A stretch of 64,000 nucleotides of DNA from Ndongobacter massiliensis (GTDB lineage Bacteria; Bacillota; Clostridia; Tissierellales; Peptoniphilaceae): positions 1,054,001 to 1,118,000 of the forward strand of contig NZ_LT635480.1 of assembly GCF_900120375.1 (NCBI RefSeq), given 5' to 3'. Made by a program: the position numbers and the translations under genes. A model generated the notes under the pieces. The model saw only the letters and a list, made by a program, of their open reading frames with translations, searched no databases and had not been told where the DNA came from. Positions within the stretch are counted from its first letter, which is position 1; every line of letters starts with the position of its first letter. This document shows positions 44,106 to 53,783 of this stretch, piece by piece.

Positions 44106-45455
44106 TCACGCATCAACCGCCTCGCTTTCCCCGTCCTTTACTCCGTCTTTTGTCACGGTAGCAATCACGGGATCCTGTTTCACCGCTGCAGGCGTGTCCG
44201 AAAAATGGTAGGCGCCACACACACGTTTGACGGCTTCCACCCCTTTTTTCTCCTCATTCGCACAGACGGTAAAGAGAAGATCCCCTTTCTGTACGGGGTC
44301 GCCCACTTTTTTTGCAAAGAGAAGGCCGACGGTGCTGTCAATCGATGCATCAACGCGTGCGCGTCCAGCGCCGAGCAGCAGGGAGGCGTGACCAATTGCT
44401 TCCGTATCCATGGCCTCCACGAAGCCGGACTGCTTGGCACGTCCTTCCATGCGCAGTCGGGCACGCGGGAAGCGCTGCGGGAAATCGACATAATCCGGAT
44501 TGCCGCCCTGATTTTCCACCATGATCCGAAACTTCTGCAATGCCTCTCCGTTCTTCACCACGCGCTGCACTTCATGCGCCGCTTCCTGCGTATTCTTTGC
44601 CCTGCCGCCGACGAGCAGCATCTGCACCGCCAATGCGCGGCAAAGTGCGACCAGATCTTCCGGCCCTTCCCCATGCAGAGTCTGAATCGCCTCAATGACT
44701 TCCAGATTGTTTCCAACGGCGCGACCGAGTGGCTGATTCATATCCGTCACCAACGCAATTGTCTTTTTCCCGTTCTCTTCCCCGATGGAAACCATACATT
44801 GCGCTAAAGCAAGTGCCCGCTCTTTGGTTTTCATAAAGGCGCCGGATCCACATTTTACATCCAATACAATCGCATCACTGCCGTCCGCCAACTTTTTCGA
44901 CATGATGGACGAGGCGATGAGCGGGATGGAATCCACGGTACCCGTAACGTCGCGCAGCGCATACAATTTTTTATCCGCCGGCGCGATATTGGCGCTCTGT
45001 CCCATCAGGGCAATGCCATCCCGCGCCACAAAACGCATAAACTCCTCTTCACTGAGTTCCGTACGGAAACCCGGTATGCTCTCCAACTTATCCACCGTTC
45101 CCCCGGTAAAGCCGAGCCCGCGTCCGGACAACTTGGCGACCGGAAGCCCCAACGCCGCAACAATCGGCGCGACAATCAATGACGTTTTATCGCCAACGCC
45201 GCCCGAAGAATGCTTGTCCACAATGGGCCGCTCGATACTTGGAAAAGAAATCTGTTCGCCCGACTGGGCCATAGCCCGTGTGAACGCCGCCAACTCCTCC
45301 CGATTCATCCCGCGGAAATAAATCGCCATGAGAAATGCGGAAATCTGGTAGTCCGCAACTTCTTCCCGGACGGCGCGCTGCACAAACCAAGAAAGCTCCT
45401 TTTCCATCAAAGGTTCTCCGTCGCGCTTTTTGAGAATCAGATCGACAATATTCAT
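44106..45455 (-). CDS. Pyrimidine-nucleoside phosphorylase
   Basis: A 449-residue phosphorylase of the DeoA/Pdp family (thymidine, uridine and deoxyuridine). Signature is SGRGLGFTGGTVDKLESIPG; phosphate-binding HSSGGVGDKTS and the active-site KLADGSDAIVLDVKCGSGAFMK are present. GGAGGAATGCC precedes the ATG at 45455. It ends in an overlap with cdd, a salvage pair. Confidence 0.94.
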   Translation of the reverse strand: MNIVDLILKKRDGEPLMEKELSWFVQRAVREEVADYQISAFLMAIYFRGMNREELAAFTRAMAQSGEQISFPSIERPIVDKHSSGGVGDKTSLIVAPIVAALGLPVAKLSGRGLGFTGGTVDKLESIPGFRTELSEEEFMRFVARDGIALMGQSANIAPADKKLYALRDVTGTVDSIPLIASSIMSKKLADGSDAIVLDVKCGSGAFMKTKERALALAQCMVSIGEENGKKTIALVTDMNQPLGRAVGNNLEVIEAIQTLHGEGPEDLVALCRALAVQMLLVGGRAKNTQEAAHEVQRVVKNGEALQKFRIMVENQGGNPDYVDFPQRFPRARLRMEGRAKQSGFVEAMDTEAIGHASLLLGAGRARVDASIDSTVGLLFAKKVGDPVQKGDLLFTVCANEEKKGVEAVKRVCGAYHFSDTPAAVKQDPVIATVTKDGVKDGESEAVDA

Positions 45456-45507
45456 GGCATTCCTCCCTCCGTTCGTCGAATCTATACCCGAAAAATGAAA
45501 AACCATA

Positions 45508-45535
45508 CGAAAAGGCGGCCTGCGCCGCCTTTTTC
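45508..45535 (-). terminator. Terminator downstream of fused nfn gene
   Basis: Stem AAAGGCGGC/GCCGCCTTT (45511-45532) with a 4-nt loop and four Ts on the minus strand. It separates nfnAB from the pyrimidine-salvage genes. Confidence 0.8.
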
Positions 45536-45565
45536 AGGATTGCTATGTAACAAATGCCGGAGCCG

Positions 45566-47881
45566 TCAGCCCTGTTTCATTTCCGCCCGTTTTTCTGATA
45601 GATATTGGTCAATGCCCGCTGCCGCTTTTCGTCCGGCGCCCATTGCCAAAATCACCGTTGCCGATCCGGTGACCGCATCGCCCCCGGCAAACACGCCCGG
45701 CATGGTCGTCATCCCGGTTTGTTCATTGATCACAATGCCCTTCCAGCGGTTTAAGGTGATTTCTTCACAGGTACGCGTCGAAATCGGATTCGGGTTCGTT
45801 CCCAGAGCCATGATGACGACATCGGCCGCCAATACAAATTCTGAACCCGGAATCACTTCCGGCCGACGGCGTCCGGATTCATCGGGTTCTCCGAGCTTCA
45901 TCTTGACGCACCGAATCGCAGAAACCCATCCCTGATCGTCGACCAGAATTTCCGTCGGCGTCTGCAAAAAGTTGAAGATCACACCCTCTTCCTTGGCATG
46001 ATGAACCTCTTCCGTGCGCGCCGGCAATTCATTTTCGCTGCGCCGGTAGATGATGCGGCTCTCCGCTCCCAGGCGCAGCGCCGTACGCGCCGCGTCCATC
46101 GCCACGTTGCCGCCGCCAATCACCGCAACCGAGCGTCCTTCGGTCACACGTGTATCATATTTCTGGTCGTAGGCGCGCATGAGATTCGTACGCGTCAGGT
46201 ACTCATTGGCGGAAAGAACGCCATTGGCATTTTCCCCCGGGATATGCATAAAGCGCGGCAGCCCGGCGCCGGAAGCGATAAAGACCGCTTCAAAGTGCTC
46301 GTCTTCCATCAACTGCTTGATCGTGATGCTACGCCCGACAAAAACGTCCGTTTCAATGCGCACACCGAGTCTTTTTACATTCTCCACTTCATATTCGACG
46401 ACGGTCTCTTTCGGCAGGCGAAACTCCGGAATGCCGTATTGCAACACTCCGCCCGCTAGGTGGAGGGATTCAAAAATTGTGACATCATAGCCCATCTTCG
46501 CCAAATCACCGGCACAGGCCAACCCCGCCGGGCCAGAACCGATCACGGCGACTTTCTGTCCCTTTCTCTCCATCGGCGGCTGCGCCGGCGCCAGTTCGTT
46601 GGCGCGTGCCCAATCGGCAACAAAGCGCTCCAATTTTCCGATTGCGACCGGATCCCCGCGCAAACCGCGTATACAGCGCCCCTCGCACTGTTCTTCCTGC
46701 GGACACACGCGCCCGCACACTGCGGGAAGTGCCGTCGATTCGCTGAGGATCCGGAACGATTCCTGAAAATTCCCTTCTTTGAGGAAGCGAATAAAGCCCG
46801 GAATGTCAATGGAAACGGGGCACCCGTCCACGCACTTCGGATTTTTACAATCAATGCAGCGTGCCGCCTCGCGTTTCGCCTCTTCCGGCAGATAGCCCAG
46901 ACAGACTTCCTCAAAATTATTGGAGCGGATAAGCGGATCCTGTTCACTGATCGGAACCACCTTCCATACACTATCCCCATCTGTTGCTTCCTCAGCGACA
47001 TCGACGCACTCGCCGCTGTGAAAACTGTCTCCTTCCCGCAGACGCAACTGCGCTCGTCCCTCCGGCGTTTTATACAGCTTCATCCGATTCATTGCCTCGT
47101 CAAAATCAATTTTGTGACCGTCAAATTCCGGACCATCCGCGCAGGCAAATTTTACTTCGCCGTCCACGGTGAGACGACAGGCACCGCACATACCCGTTCC
47201 GTCGACCATTATGGGGTTCATCGAGACAATTGTCGGAATATTCAATCCGTTTTTCGCTGTCAGCTTGCAGACAAATTTCATCATAATCATCGGTCCGATC
47301 ACGATGATTTGATCGTAGTGTTTGTTTTCTTTCTTGACCAGATCTTCCAAGCACTTCGTGACCATGCCTTCCCGCCCGTAACTGCCGTCATCCGTCGTTA
47401 CATACACATTCTCTGCCGCCGCACGCATTTTCTCTTCCCAAAAAATGAGTTCTTTCGTGCGCGCACCCATAATGACATCGACGTCCACACCGTGGCGCTT
47501 CATCCATTTGACTTGTGGGTAAATCGGAGCATTCCCCAATCCGCCGCCAATAAAGCAGTACCGTCTTTTGCGCAGGACATCCGGTCGCTCGTAAAGGAAA
47601 TCGGAAGGGCGTCCCAAGGGACCGACGACATCTTCCAGCATATCGCCCACTTTGTATTCCGCCAGTTTTTTTGTCGAAGCACCTACACGCTGTACGACGA
47701 CCGTCACCGTTCGCTTCGTACGATCATAATCCGCCAGCGTCAGCGGGATTCGCTCGCTATAGCGATCGGCTTTGATGATTAGAAATTGTCCCGGATGACA
47801 GTGCTGTGCAATGCGCGGTGCGACAATCTCCATACTGAAAATTTCACCACTGAGAATTTCCTTGCTTACAATTTCAAACAT
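45566..47881 (-). CDS. Fused NfnAB-type ferredoxin-NADP transhydrogenase
   Basis: A 771-residue fusion. Residues ~1-280 are an NfnA/DHOD-beta-like FAD-NAD reductase with a 2Fe-2S site in GTGMCGACRLTVDGEVKFACADG (Cys232, Cys235, Cys247). Residues ~320-771 are NfnB/GltD-like: Cys-rich 4Fe-4S region CIDCKNPKCVDGCP and CGRVCPQEEQCEGRC, then FAD fold VAVIGSGPAGLACAGDLAKMG and NADPH fold VAVIGGGNVAMDAARTALRLG. The family bifurcates electrons among NADH, ferredoxin and NADPH. The two parts are separate genes in Clostridium kluyveri but fused in some acetogens. It has its own promoter (47942-47970). Confidence 0.9.
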   Translation of the reverse strand: MFEIVSKEILSGEIFSMEIVAPRIAQHCHPGQFLIIKADRYSERIPLTLADYDRTKRTVTVVVQRVGASTKKLAEYKVGDMLEDVVGPLGRPSDFLYERPDVLRKRRYCFIGGGLGNAPIYPQVKWMKRHGVDVDVIMGARTKELIFWEEKMRAAAENVYVTTDDGSYGREGMVTKCLEDLVKKENKHYDQIIVIGPMIMMKFVCKLTAKNGLNIPTIVSMNPIMVDGTGMCGACRLTVDGEVKFACADGPEFDGHKIDFDEAMNRMKLYKTPEGRAQLRLREGDSFHSGECVDVAEEATDGDSVWKVVPISEQDPLIRSNNFEEVCLGYLPEEAKREAARCIDCKNPKCVDGCPVSIDIPGFIRFLKEGNFQESFRILSESTALPAVCGRVCPQEEQCEGRCIRGLRGDPVAIGKLERFVADWARANELAPAQPPMERKGQKVAVIGSGPAGLACAGDLAKMGYDVTIFESLHLAGGVLQYGIPEFRLPKETVVEYEVENVKRLGVRIETDVFVGRSITIKQLMEDEHFEAVFIASGAGLPRFMHIPGENANGVLSANEYLTRTNLMRAYDQKYDTRVTEGRSVAVIGGGNVAMDAARTALRLGAESRIIYRRSENELPARTEEVHHAKEEGVIFNFLQTPTEILVDDQGWVSAIRCVKMKLGEPDESGRRRPEVIPGSEFVLAADVVIMALGTNPNPISTRTCEEITLNRWKGIVINEQTGMTTMPGVFAGGDAVTGSATVILAMGAGRKAAAGIDQYLSEKRAEMKQG

Positions 47882-47941
47882 TGATTACTCCTTTTTTACC
47901 GAATGCGTTTTCCATAGCGCGCGGTTCACCATTTCTTCTTC

Positions 47942-47970
47942 ATCATACCCCGAAATTCCCGCGGAACCAA
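47942..47970 (-). promoter_or_regulatory. nfn promoter
   Basis: -35 TTGGTT (47965-47970), 17-bp spacer, -10 TATGAT (47942-47947), 60 bp before the start codon, between the hemW stop and nfn. The -35 matches the consensus in its first three bases. Confidence 0.6.
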
Positions 47971-47989
47971 GTATGTCGCTGAAAGAAAT

Positions 47990-49141
47990 TCAGGACGAAA
48001 AACATTCCAACAAATCCACTAAAAACGTATTTTGAAAGGCCAAGCCCTGCTCCGTCAACCGGACGCGCGTTTCACTCCAAACGAGATTTCCTCGTTTCCG
48101 ATGCGCTTCAAAAATCGGCGCAGCGCGTTCGCAGAGATCGTAGCCGTACCGTTTCGCAAAAGCATGGCGGTCAATTCCCCGCACAAGGCGCAGCCCCATC
48201 ATGACAAATTCGAATGCATCCTCCTCGTCTGTGCGTGGAATCACGTTCCATGCCGGTTTGCCGGCATCCACCCGGGCAAAATAGTCGGAAAAGGTACGCA
48301 CATTTTCACTGCGCACCCCGTCCAGATAGGACGCTGCTCCGAGGCCGAGTCCCCAGTAGGGCGCCGCCGTCCAATACTTCACATTATGCCGCGAAGCATA
48401 TCCCTCCTTGGCAAAATTGGAAATTTCATAACGCATATAACCCAATTTTGCCAATCCGCAGCGCGCCCGGCGCTCCAAAGCGTCCAACGCCTCCTCGTTT
48501 GGAAATCGCAATGTTTCTTGTTTTTCTTTTTCAAAAAAAATTGTCCGCGGCTCCACAATTAAGGCATACCAGGAAATATGCTGCGGTTCCAGCTCCGCAA
48601 TGCAGCGTAGATCTTCTTCAATGTCAGACGGTTGCTGACCGGGAATCCCATAAATGAGGTCCAGACTGAGATTAGTAAATCCCGCCGCCTGTAATATACG
48701 AACATCCTGCTTCGCACACTGTGCCGTATGATCTCTGCCACACGTCCGCAACAGGCCGTCTGAAAAGCTTTGCACGCCCAAAGAAAGGCGGTTCACGCCC
48801 GCCGCGCGGTACGCGGCCGCCTTTTTTTCATTCAGGGTTGCCGGATTGCCCTCCAATGTGATTTCACAATCTGCTGTCAACGAGAGAACCGACCGCAGTT
48901 GCTCCAACAGCTGTCGAATCGCAGACGGTGGAAAAAGAGACGGCGTTCCGCCGCCGAAAAAAACAGAATCACAGTGGCGCCCGCGCAATCCGCGTCGCAC
49001 CGCATCCTCCGTGATTTCTTGTAATATATGGGACAAATAAGGTTCGTGCAGCGACTCGGCATGGGGAAATGTGAGAAAATCGCAATAGAAACAGCGCTGT
49101 GCACAAAAAGGCAGATGGATATAGACGCCGATCGGCTTCAT
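47990..49141 (-). CDS. hemW: Radical SAM heme chaperone HemW
   Basis: A 383-residue radical-SAM protein of the HemN-like/HemW group, formerly annotated oxygen-independent coproporphyrinogen oxidase. The 4Fe-4S motif is Cys13-x3-Cys17-x2-Cys20 (CAQRCFYC), followed by FFGGGTPSLFP. The extra N-terminal residues and Cys found in true HemN are absent, which favours HemW. Its ATG overlaps the upstream stop (ATGA). Confidence 0.93.
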   Translation of the reverse strand: MKPIGVYIHLPFCAQRCFYCDFLTFPHAESLHEPYLSHILQEITEDAVRRGLRGRHCDSVFFGGGTPSLFPPSAIRQLLEQLRSVLSLTADCEITLEGNPATLNEKKAAAYRAAGVNRLSLGVQSFSDGLLRTCGRDHTAQCAKQDVRILQAAGFTNLSLDLIYGIPGQQPSDIEEDLRCIAELEPQHISWYALIVEPRTIFFEKEKQETLRFPNEEALDALERRARCGLAKLGYMRYEISNFAKEGYASRHNVKYWTAAPYWGLGLGAASYLDGVRSENVRTFSDYFARVDAGKPAWNVIPRTDEEDAFEFVMMGLRLVRGIDRHAFAKRYGYDLCERAAPIFEAHRKRGNLVWSETRVRLTEQGLAFQNTFLVDLLECFSS

Positions 49142-50469
49142 GCCTGCTCCGTATGCGTCACTTCGTCTTTCGCAACGACCAGCTGTTCTCCCAATGCTTG
49201 AATTTCTCGAATCAATTGGGCTTCGTAGCGTTCGCTCAATGCCTGCAGCGCCGGCTGCTCCTGCATCTGTTTTTGGTTGCGTATGCGGCGAAAATTGCGC
49301 AATAATTCCTGCTTATCCGCCAATTTTTCAATACAGGCATCCGTGGCAATCTCCCCGGCGTCCGGGTGCTCTTCCGACGCAAGCGCTCCGAAAAATCGTT
49401 TGACAAATTCACCGCCCATACGATACGCGCGCCACTGCTGAATCAACGTGAGCACGTCATCCGTTTCCGTCGCATTAAGCAATTCGATACTGCGCAGACA
49501 TTCGTGATACAGTTCTTCGCGCCGCTCGCGAACGATCTGTAACCCCTCCTGCGCCGTGCGGAACAGCGGCTCTTCGGAAGCGCGTAATCCTTTGATGAGC
49601 GAGCGATAGGCTTTATGGTAGCTTTTCTGCGATTCATAGGATAAGATTTCGCGCTTCAGGTTTTTTTCTTCCCGCTGGTGCAATTCTTCCATCGCCAACT
49701 GCAATGGCAAATAGTCTTCGCCACGCGCCACCATATCTTTCTGCAACCACCCGGTATAGAGAAATTCCCGACTCATCTCGGCATTGGCAAGATACCGATC
49801 CGTCGCCTGTGCGAGACGTTTTTCCGGCAAGATCGGCGACAACAAGCGAAGGAATGCCGCCATCAAAAGCGTATGGCGATCCGTTTCTGCATCGCTCTCG
49901 CCGCGCTGCAACGCAAAGCGGCTGAGTACAATGTCCACATGCACGGCAAAAGCGCATTCTTCCAACCACTGTTGTGCGCGCAGGTGCATCTCCGGTGAAA
50001 ACAACCGCACCAAAACCCGTCCGTCCTGCGCCCATTCCCACAGGATCACCCCCTGATCTCCGTCCGTCTCCATACAGATGGCTTCCATCTTACGAAGATG
50101 GATGCGCTCGCCGGACAGTTCCTCGATCCAATCCTCCAGCATCGGATTATGTCCCACAATGAGAACCGTGTCCGCCTCACATTCTTTCAAATGGCTGCGC
50201 AGCCGATCCACGCGGTTCTTTCGCAAAAACTTATACGTTTCAAGCGAGACGCCGCTCATACTTTCTTCAAAATAACGCGCCGTCTCCACTGCACGCACAT
50301 AGTCGGATGACCACAGCGCAACCCGACCCTGCATCGAAAAATACGACCGAATCTCCGATACGCGCCGCATAAGTTGTTCGTGCCCCTTGGTTGTCAACGT
50401 TCGCTCCGCATCGCTGATGCCCTCCTTCAAAGGCTCCGCATCGGCATGACGAACAAGCAAGATCTTCAT
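49138..50469 (-). CDS. SixA-like histidine phosphatase with CHAD-like C-terminus
   Basis: A 443-residue fusion. The N-terminal ~160 residues are a SixA/phosphoglycerate-mutase-type phosphatase: catalytic LVRHADAEP (His8), SSDYVRAVETA and the second His in VGHNP. The rest is helical with conserved basic positions spaced like a CHAD domain (RLLSPILPEKRLAQ, then long Arg/Lys/Glu helices). CHAD domains bind polyphosphate, so a phosphatase acting near polyphosphate or phosphohistidine is a possible role (inference). The C-terminal match is weak by eye. Confidence 0.72.
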   Translation of the reverse strand: MKILLVRHADAEPLKEGISDAERTLTTKGHEQLMRRVSEIRSYFSMQGRVALWSSDYVRAVETARYFEESMSGVSLETYKFLRKNRVDRLRSHLKECEADTVLIVGHNPMLEDWIEELSGERIHLRKMEAICMETDGDQGVILWEWAQDGRVLVRLFSPEMHLRAQQWLEECAFAVHVDIVLSRFALQRGESDAETDRHTLLMAAFLRLLSPILPEKRLAQATDRYLANAEMSREFLYTGWLQKDMVARGEDYLPLQLAMEELHQREEKNLKREILSYESQKSYHKAYRSLIKGLRASEEPLFRTAQEGLQIVRERREELYHECLRSIELLNATETDDVLTLIQQWRAYRMGGEFVKRFFGALASEEHPDAGEIATDACIEKLADKQELLRNFRRIRNQKQMQEQPALQALSERYEAQLIREIQALGEQLVVAKDEVTHTEQA

Positions 50470-50504
50470 CGCTCCCCCTCGCTTCGATGGTCTATTCCCC
50501 GCAT

Positions 50505-52316
50505 CTACTTGTTTTCATCGTACTTGAGTACGGACAGGAAGGCTTCCTGCGGAATCGAAACCGCACCCACCTGTCGCATTCGTTTCTTTCCCTCTTTTTG
50601 TTTTTCCAAGAGCTTCTTCTTTCGAGAAATGTCCCCGCCGTAGCACTTCGCCAGAACATCCTTGCGCAGCGCGCGCACCGTCTCCCGCGCGATAATTTTT
50701 CCGCCGATTGCCGCTTGCACGGGGATTTGGAACTGATGCCGCGGAATTTCATCTTTCAACCGTTCACAAATGGCACGCCCGCGTTCATAAGCTTTCTCTC
50801 GATGCACAATCAGTGAAAGCGCATCCACCACTTCTCCGTTGACCAACGTATCCAATTTTACCAAGTCAGATTTTTGATACCCCTTGAGCTCATAGTCTAA
50901 GCTGGCATAACCGCGCGTTTTTGACTTCAGCGCATCAAAAAAGTCGTAAATGACTTCGTTCAACGGCAAATCGTAATGAACGATCACGCGATTGTGATCG
51001 AGATACTCGAGATTTTTATACACGCCGCGGCGTTCCTGGCACAATTCCATTATCGTTCCGATGTAGTCCTTGGGCGTCATAATATCGGCAGCGACGACGG
51101 GTTCTTCCACCTCTTCGATCAGTGTGGCATCGGGGAAATCCGTCGGATTTTGAATTTCGAGCGCCTCCCCGCTTTGCAGGAGCAGGTGGTAAATCACGGA
51201 GGGCGCCGTCGCGATAATGTCCAGATCAAACTCACGTTCGAGGCGTTCCTCGATGATTTCCATATGAAGCATGCCTAAAAACCCGCACCGATACCCGAAG
51301 CCGAGCGCCGCGGAGTTTTCTTTTTCAAAAATAAGCGCCGCATCATTGACTTGCAGCTTCTCGAGTGCATCGCGCACATTGTTGACACTCTCGCCCTCCG
51401 CCGGATAGATGCCGGCATAAACCATCGGCACGACTTCTTTGTAACCGGCAAGCGGTGCCGCAGCCGGGCGGAGCGGATCCGTAATCGTATCGCCGACACG
51501 CGCATCGCCGACCTGCTTAATGGAGCACGCGACATATCCTACGTCACCGGCCTCCACACAATCCGTCACCACCGGACCGTGCGCCGTGTACCCGACTTCG
51601 GTCACTTCGTACTCCTTGCCCGATGCCATGAGCCGGATCCTTTGTCCGGGGCGAATTGCCCCGTCGACGACGCGCACATACATGACGACGCCTTTGTACG
51701 AATCGTAATAGGAATCAAAAATCAGTGCCTTGAGCGGACCGTCCTCGTTGCCGTTCGGCGCCGGAATATGCGCGACAATGTCTTCGAGCACCGCTTCAAT
51801 GTTTAAGCCCTCTTTCGCAGAAATCAGCGGCGTATCGGTCGTGTCAAAACCTAAAATATCTTCAATCTCGTTTTTCACCTCTTCAATATGTGCGCTGGGT
51901 AGATCGATTTTATTGATCACGGGACGAATTTCCAGATCCTGATCCATCGCCAAATAGGTATTGGCAAGGGTCTGTGCCTCCACCCCCTGCGTGGCGTCCA
52001 CGATGAGAATCGCCCCTTCACAGGCGGCAAGACTTCGGCTGACTTCGTAGTTGAAGTCGACATGTCCCGGCGTATCAATGAGATTCAAGGTGTATAATGC
52101 CCCGTCTTTCGCCTCGTAAAAGAGCTTGACCGCTTTGAGTTTGATCGTAATGCCGCGCTCGCGCTCCAACTCCATAGAGTCCAGCAGCTGATTGCGCATT
52201 TCGCGCTTCGTTACCGCACCAGTGAATTCAATCAGCCGATCCGCCAACGTCGATTTCCCGTGATCGATATGTGCAATAATGGAAAAATTACGGATATGTT
52301 TTTGTCGATTGTTCAT
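50505..52316 (-). CDS. lepA: Elongation factor 4 (LepA)
   Basis: A 603-residue translational GTPase that back-translocates or assists stalled ribosomes. G1 is [10 protein letters not shown]2/G3 are GITIK and DTPGHVDF, G4 is NKID. The C-terminal LepA-specific domain closes with [20 protein letters not shown]. It precedes hemW and the phosphatase gene in one run, a frequent neighbourhood for hemW in Firmicutes. Confidence 0.97.
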   Translation of the reverse strand: MNNRQKHIRNFSIIAHIDHGKSTLADRLIEFTGAVTKREMRNQLLDSMELERERGITIKLKAVKLFYEAKDGALYTLNLIDTPGHVDFNYEVSRSLAACEGAILIVDATQGVEAQTLANTYLAMDQDLEIRPVINKIDLPSAHIEEVKNEIEDILGFDTTDTPLISAKEGLNIEAVLEDIVAHIPAPNGNEDGPLKALIFDSYYDSYKGVVMYVRVVDGAIRPGQRIRLMASGKEYEVTEVGYTAHGPVVTDCVEAGDVGYVACSIKQVGDARVGDTITDPLRPAAAPLAGYKEVVPMVYAGIYPAEGESVNNVRDALEKLQVNDAALIFEKENSAALGFGYRCGFLGMLHMEIIEERLEREFDLDIIATAPSVIYHLLLQSGEALEIQNPTDFPDATLIEEVEEPVVAADIMTPKDYIGTIMELCQERRGVYKNLEYLDHNRVIVHYDLPLNEVIYDFFDALKSKTRGYASLDYELKGYQKSDLVKLDTLVNGEVVDALSLIVHREKAYERGRAICERLKDEIPRHQFQIPVQAAIGGKIIARETVRALRKDVLAKCYGGDISRKKKLLEKQKEGKKRMRQVGAVSIPQEAFLSVLKYDENK

Positions 52317-52341
52317 CGTGCCTCCTGCTATGTCACCCTAA

Positions 52342-52893
52342 CTAAATGTCGCCGAATGACTGGAACGGAAAAAAGCGAAAAACGGCATGACCCAGCAGAG
52401 CATCTGCCGAAATCGGTCCCAAAACGCGACTGTCCTTGCTGGCGCCGCGCTCGCGATTGTCGCCCAATACAAAAAACTCATTATCCCCGACCAACCATTC
52501 CGTCTGTTTCGCGGCATAGGTGTATGCGGTATTAATATAGGGTTCGTCCACTTTGACCCCGTTGACGTAAACAGCGCCGTCCAAAATCTGCACATATTCA
52601 TTCGGCAATGCGATGACGCGCTTAATGTAGTCTTTCCCGGGCGCATCGGGTGCATGAAAAACGACGATGTCGCCATGTTTGATCGAATCGATCGACACGC
52701 CGAACCGCCAAACAAACACGCGATCCTGATCATGCAGCGTTTCGCACATGGAGGAGCCCTCGACCAGCGTGGCACTGACGACGAATCGCGTAATTAAAAA
52801 CGCGAAGACAAATGCCAAGCCGATGACTTTTAACCCGTCCATCCACCGGAATCGCATTGAGTTTTTGCGCTTTTTTTCCTGTTCTGCGCTCAT
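52342..52893 (-). CDS. Signal peptidase I (short copy)
   Basis: A 183-residue type I signal peptidase with one N-terminal membrane segment (residues 20-40). The Ser-Lys dyad is Ser48 in EGSSMCETL and Lys91 in YIKRVIALP. Box B normally reads SMxPTL; here the proline is replaced by glutamate (SMCETL), a slight departure. FVLGDNRERGASKDSR is box E. It follows another signal peptidase gene by 18 bases. Confidence 0.9.
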   Translation of the reverse strand: MSAEQEKKRKNSMRFRWMDGLKVIGLAFVFAFLITRFVVSATLVEGSSMCETLHDQDRVFVWRFGVSIDSIKHGDIVVFHAPDAPGKDYIKRVIALPNEYVQILDGAVYVNGVKVDEPYINTAYTYAAKQTEWLVGDNEFFVLGDNRERGASKDSRVLGPISADALLGHAVFRFFPFQSFGDI

Positions 52894-52911
52894 TCTCTCT
52901 CCCCGTTCACA

Positions 52912-53586
52912 CTAAAACAATGCGCCGAATGTCTGCAGGGGCCATATCCGCCAAACGGCCACTCCCCGAATGTGTTTGCCCTCCACGGGACCAAACATCC
53001 GTCCGTCATTGCTCTTCCCGTGAATGCGATTATCGCCCAGGACAAAGTACTCATCCGTGCCCAAAAGCCATTCCGTTTCGTTATAGGTCGTCGTTTCGAT
53101 CGGCGGAATATAGTTCTCCTGCAGCAATTGATCGTTGATATAAATCTTGCCATCCAAAATGCGCACTCGTTCACCGGGCAATCCTATGATGCGTTTGATA
53201 TAGAATTTGTCTGGCAAGTGCGGCGCGTCAATGATGACAATGTCCGCCCGTTTATAATCCTGCTGATAAGTAGGCAGCTTGTTGACAATTAAGTAATCGC
53301 CATCGTGCAGGGTCGGCATCATGGACTCGCCTTGCACCTCCGTCGTCCCGCCGACGAAAACGCGAATCAAAACGGCAATGGCAATCGCAAAGCCCAAGGG
53401 CAGCACCCACTCCAACACTTTATCCAACCTCGTTCGTTGATCGGTTTCCTGCCGTCGCTCCTCTGTCAATTTTGCGTCCGGCGCTTCCTCCGCTTCGCTT
53501 TCTTCCTTTTCGTTGGCTATCTCGTCTATCCATAAATCCGAACGCGACATTTTTTCCGTCGTGTCGGAATATTTCCTGTCCTTCAT
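52912..53586 (-). CDS. Signal peptidase I (long-N-terminus copy)
   Basis: A 224-residue signal peptidase: a 50-residue acidic cytosolic N-terminus, one membrane helix (60-80), then the catalytic domain. Canonical box B is QGESMMPTL with Ser88, Lys131 in YIKRIIGLPGE, and FVLGDNRIHGKSNDGR. The start at 53586 uses AAAGG; a frame to 53640 has no site. The two adjacent copies likely divide preprotein substrates. Confidence 0.91.
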   Translation of the reverse strand: MKDRKYSDTTEKMSRSDLWIDEIANEKEESEAEEAPDAKLTEERRQETDQRTRLDKVLEWVLPLGFAIAIAVLIRVFVGGTTEVQGESMMPTLHDGDYLIVNKLPTYQQDYKRADIVIIDAPHLPDKFYIKRIIGLPGERVRILDGKIYINDQLLQENYIPPIETTTYNETEWLLGTDEYFVLGDNRIHGKSNDGRMFGPVEGKHIRGVAVWRIWPLQTFGALF

Positions 53587-53628
53587 TGTTGCGCCTTTCT
53601 TCCTTGAAATCTGGAAATCTGCTTTTTC

Positions 53629-53637
53629 AGTATAACA
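53629..53637 (-). promoter_or_regulatory. Promoter of signal peptidase/lepA run (extended -10)
   Basis: TGTTATACT on the minus strand: TGn extension and TATACT (53629-53634), 43 bp before the start codon. No good -35. Confidence 0.5.
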
Positions 53638-53675
53638 CAAAAGCCGGGTACCAACGCCGCGCCGAGAAAAAATGA

Positions 53676-53718
53676 AAAACCAGCAAAGCCAGGTTTCGGA
53701 GGCGTTTGCCGGTTTTTG
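53676..53718 (-). terminator. Terminator of lipoprotein gene
   Basis: A 13-bp stem AAAAACCGGCAAA/TTTGCTGGTTTTT with a 17-nt loop, ending in five Ts on the minus strand. It lies 65 bp past the lipoprotein stop. Confidence 0.75.
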
Positions 53719-53783
53719 ATTCGCACAACTGTTAAAGATGGGATATCCTTTTATTTTTTATCACAACGGACGTTCAAGTACGA

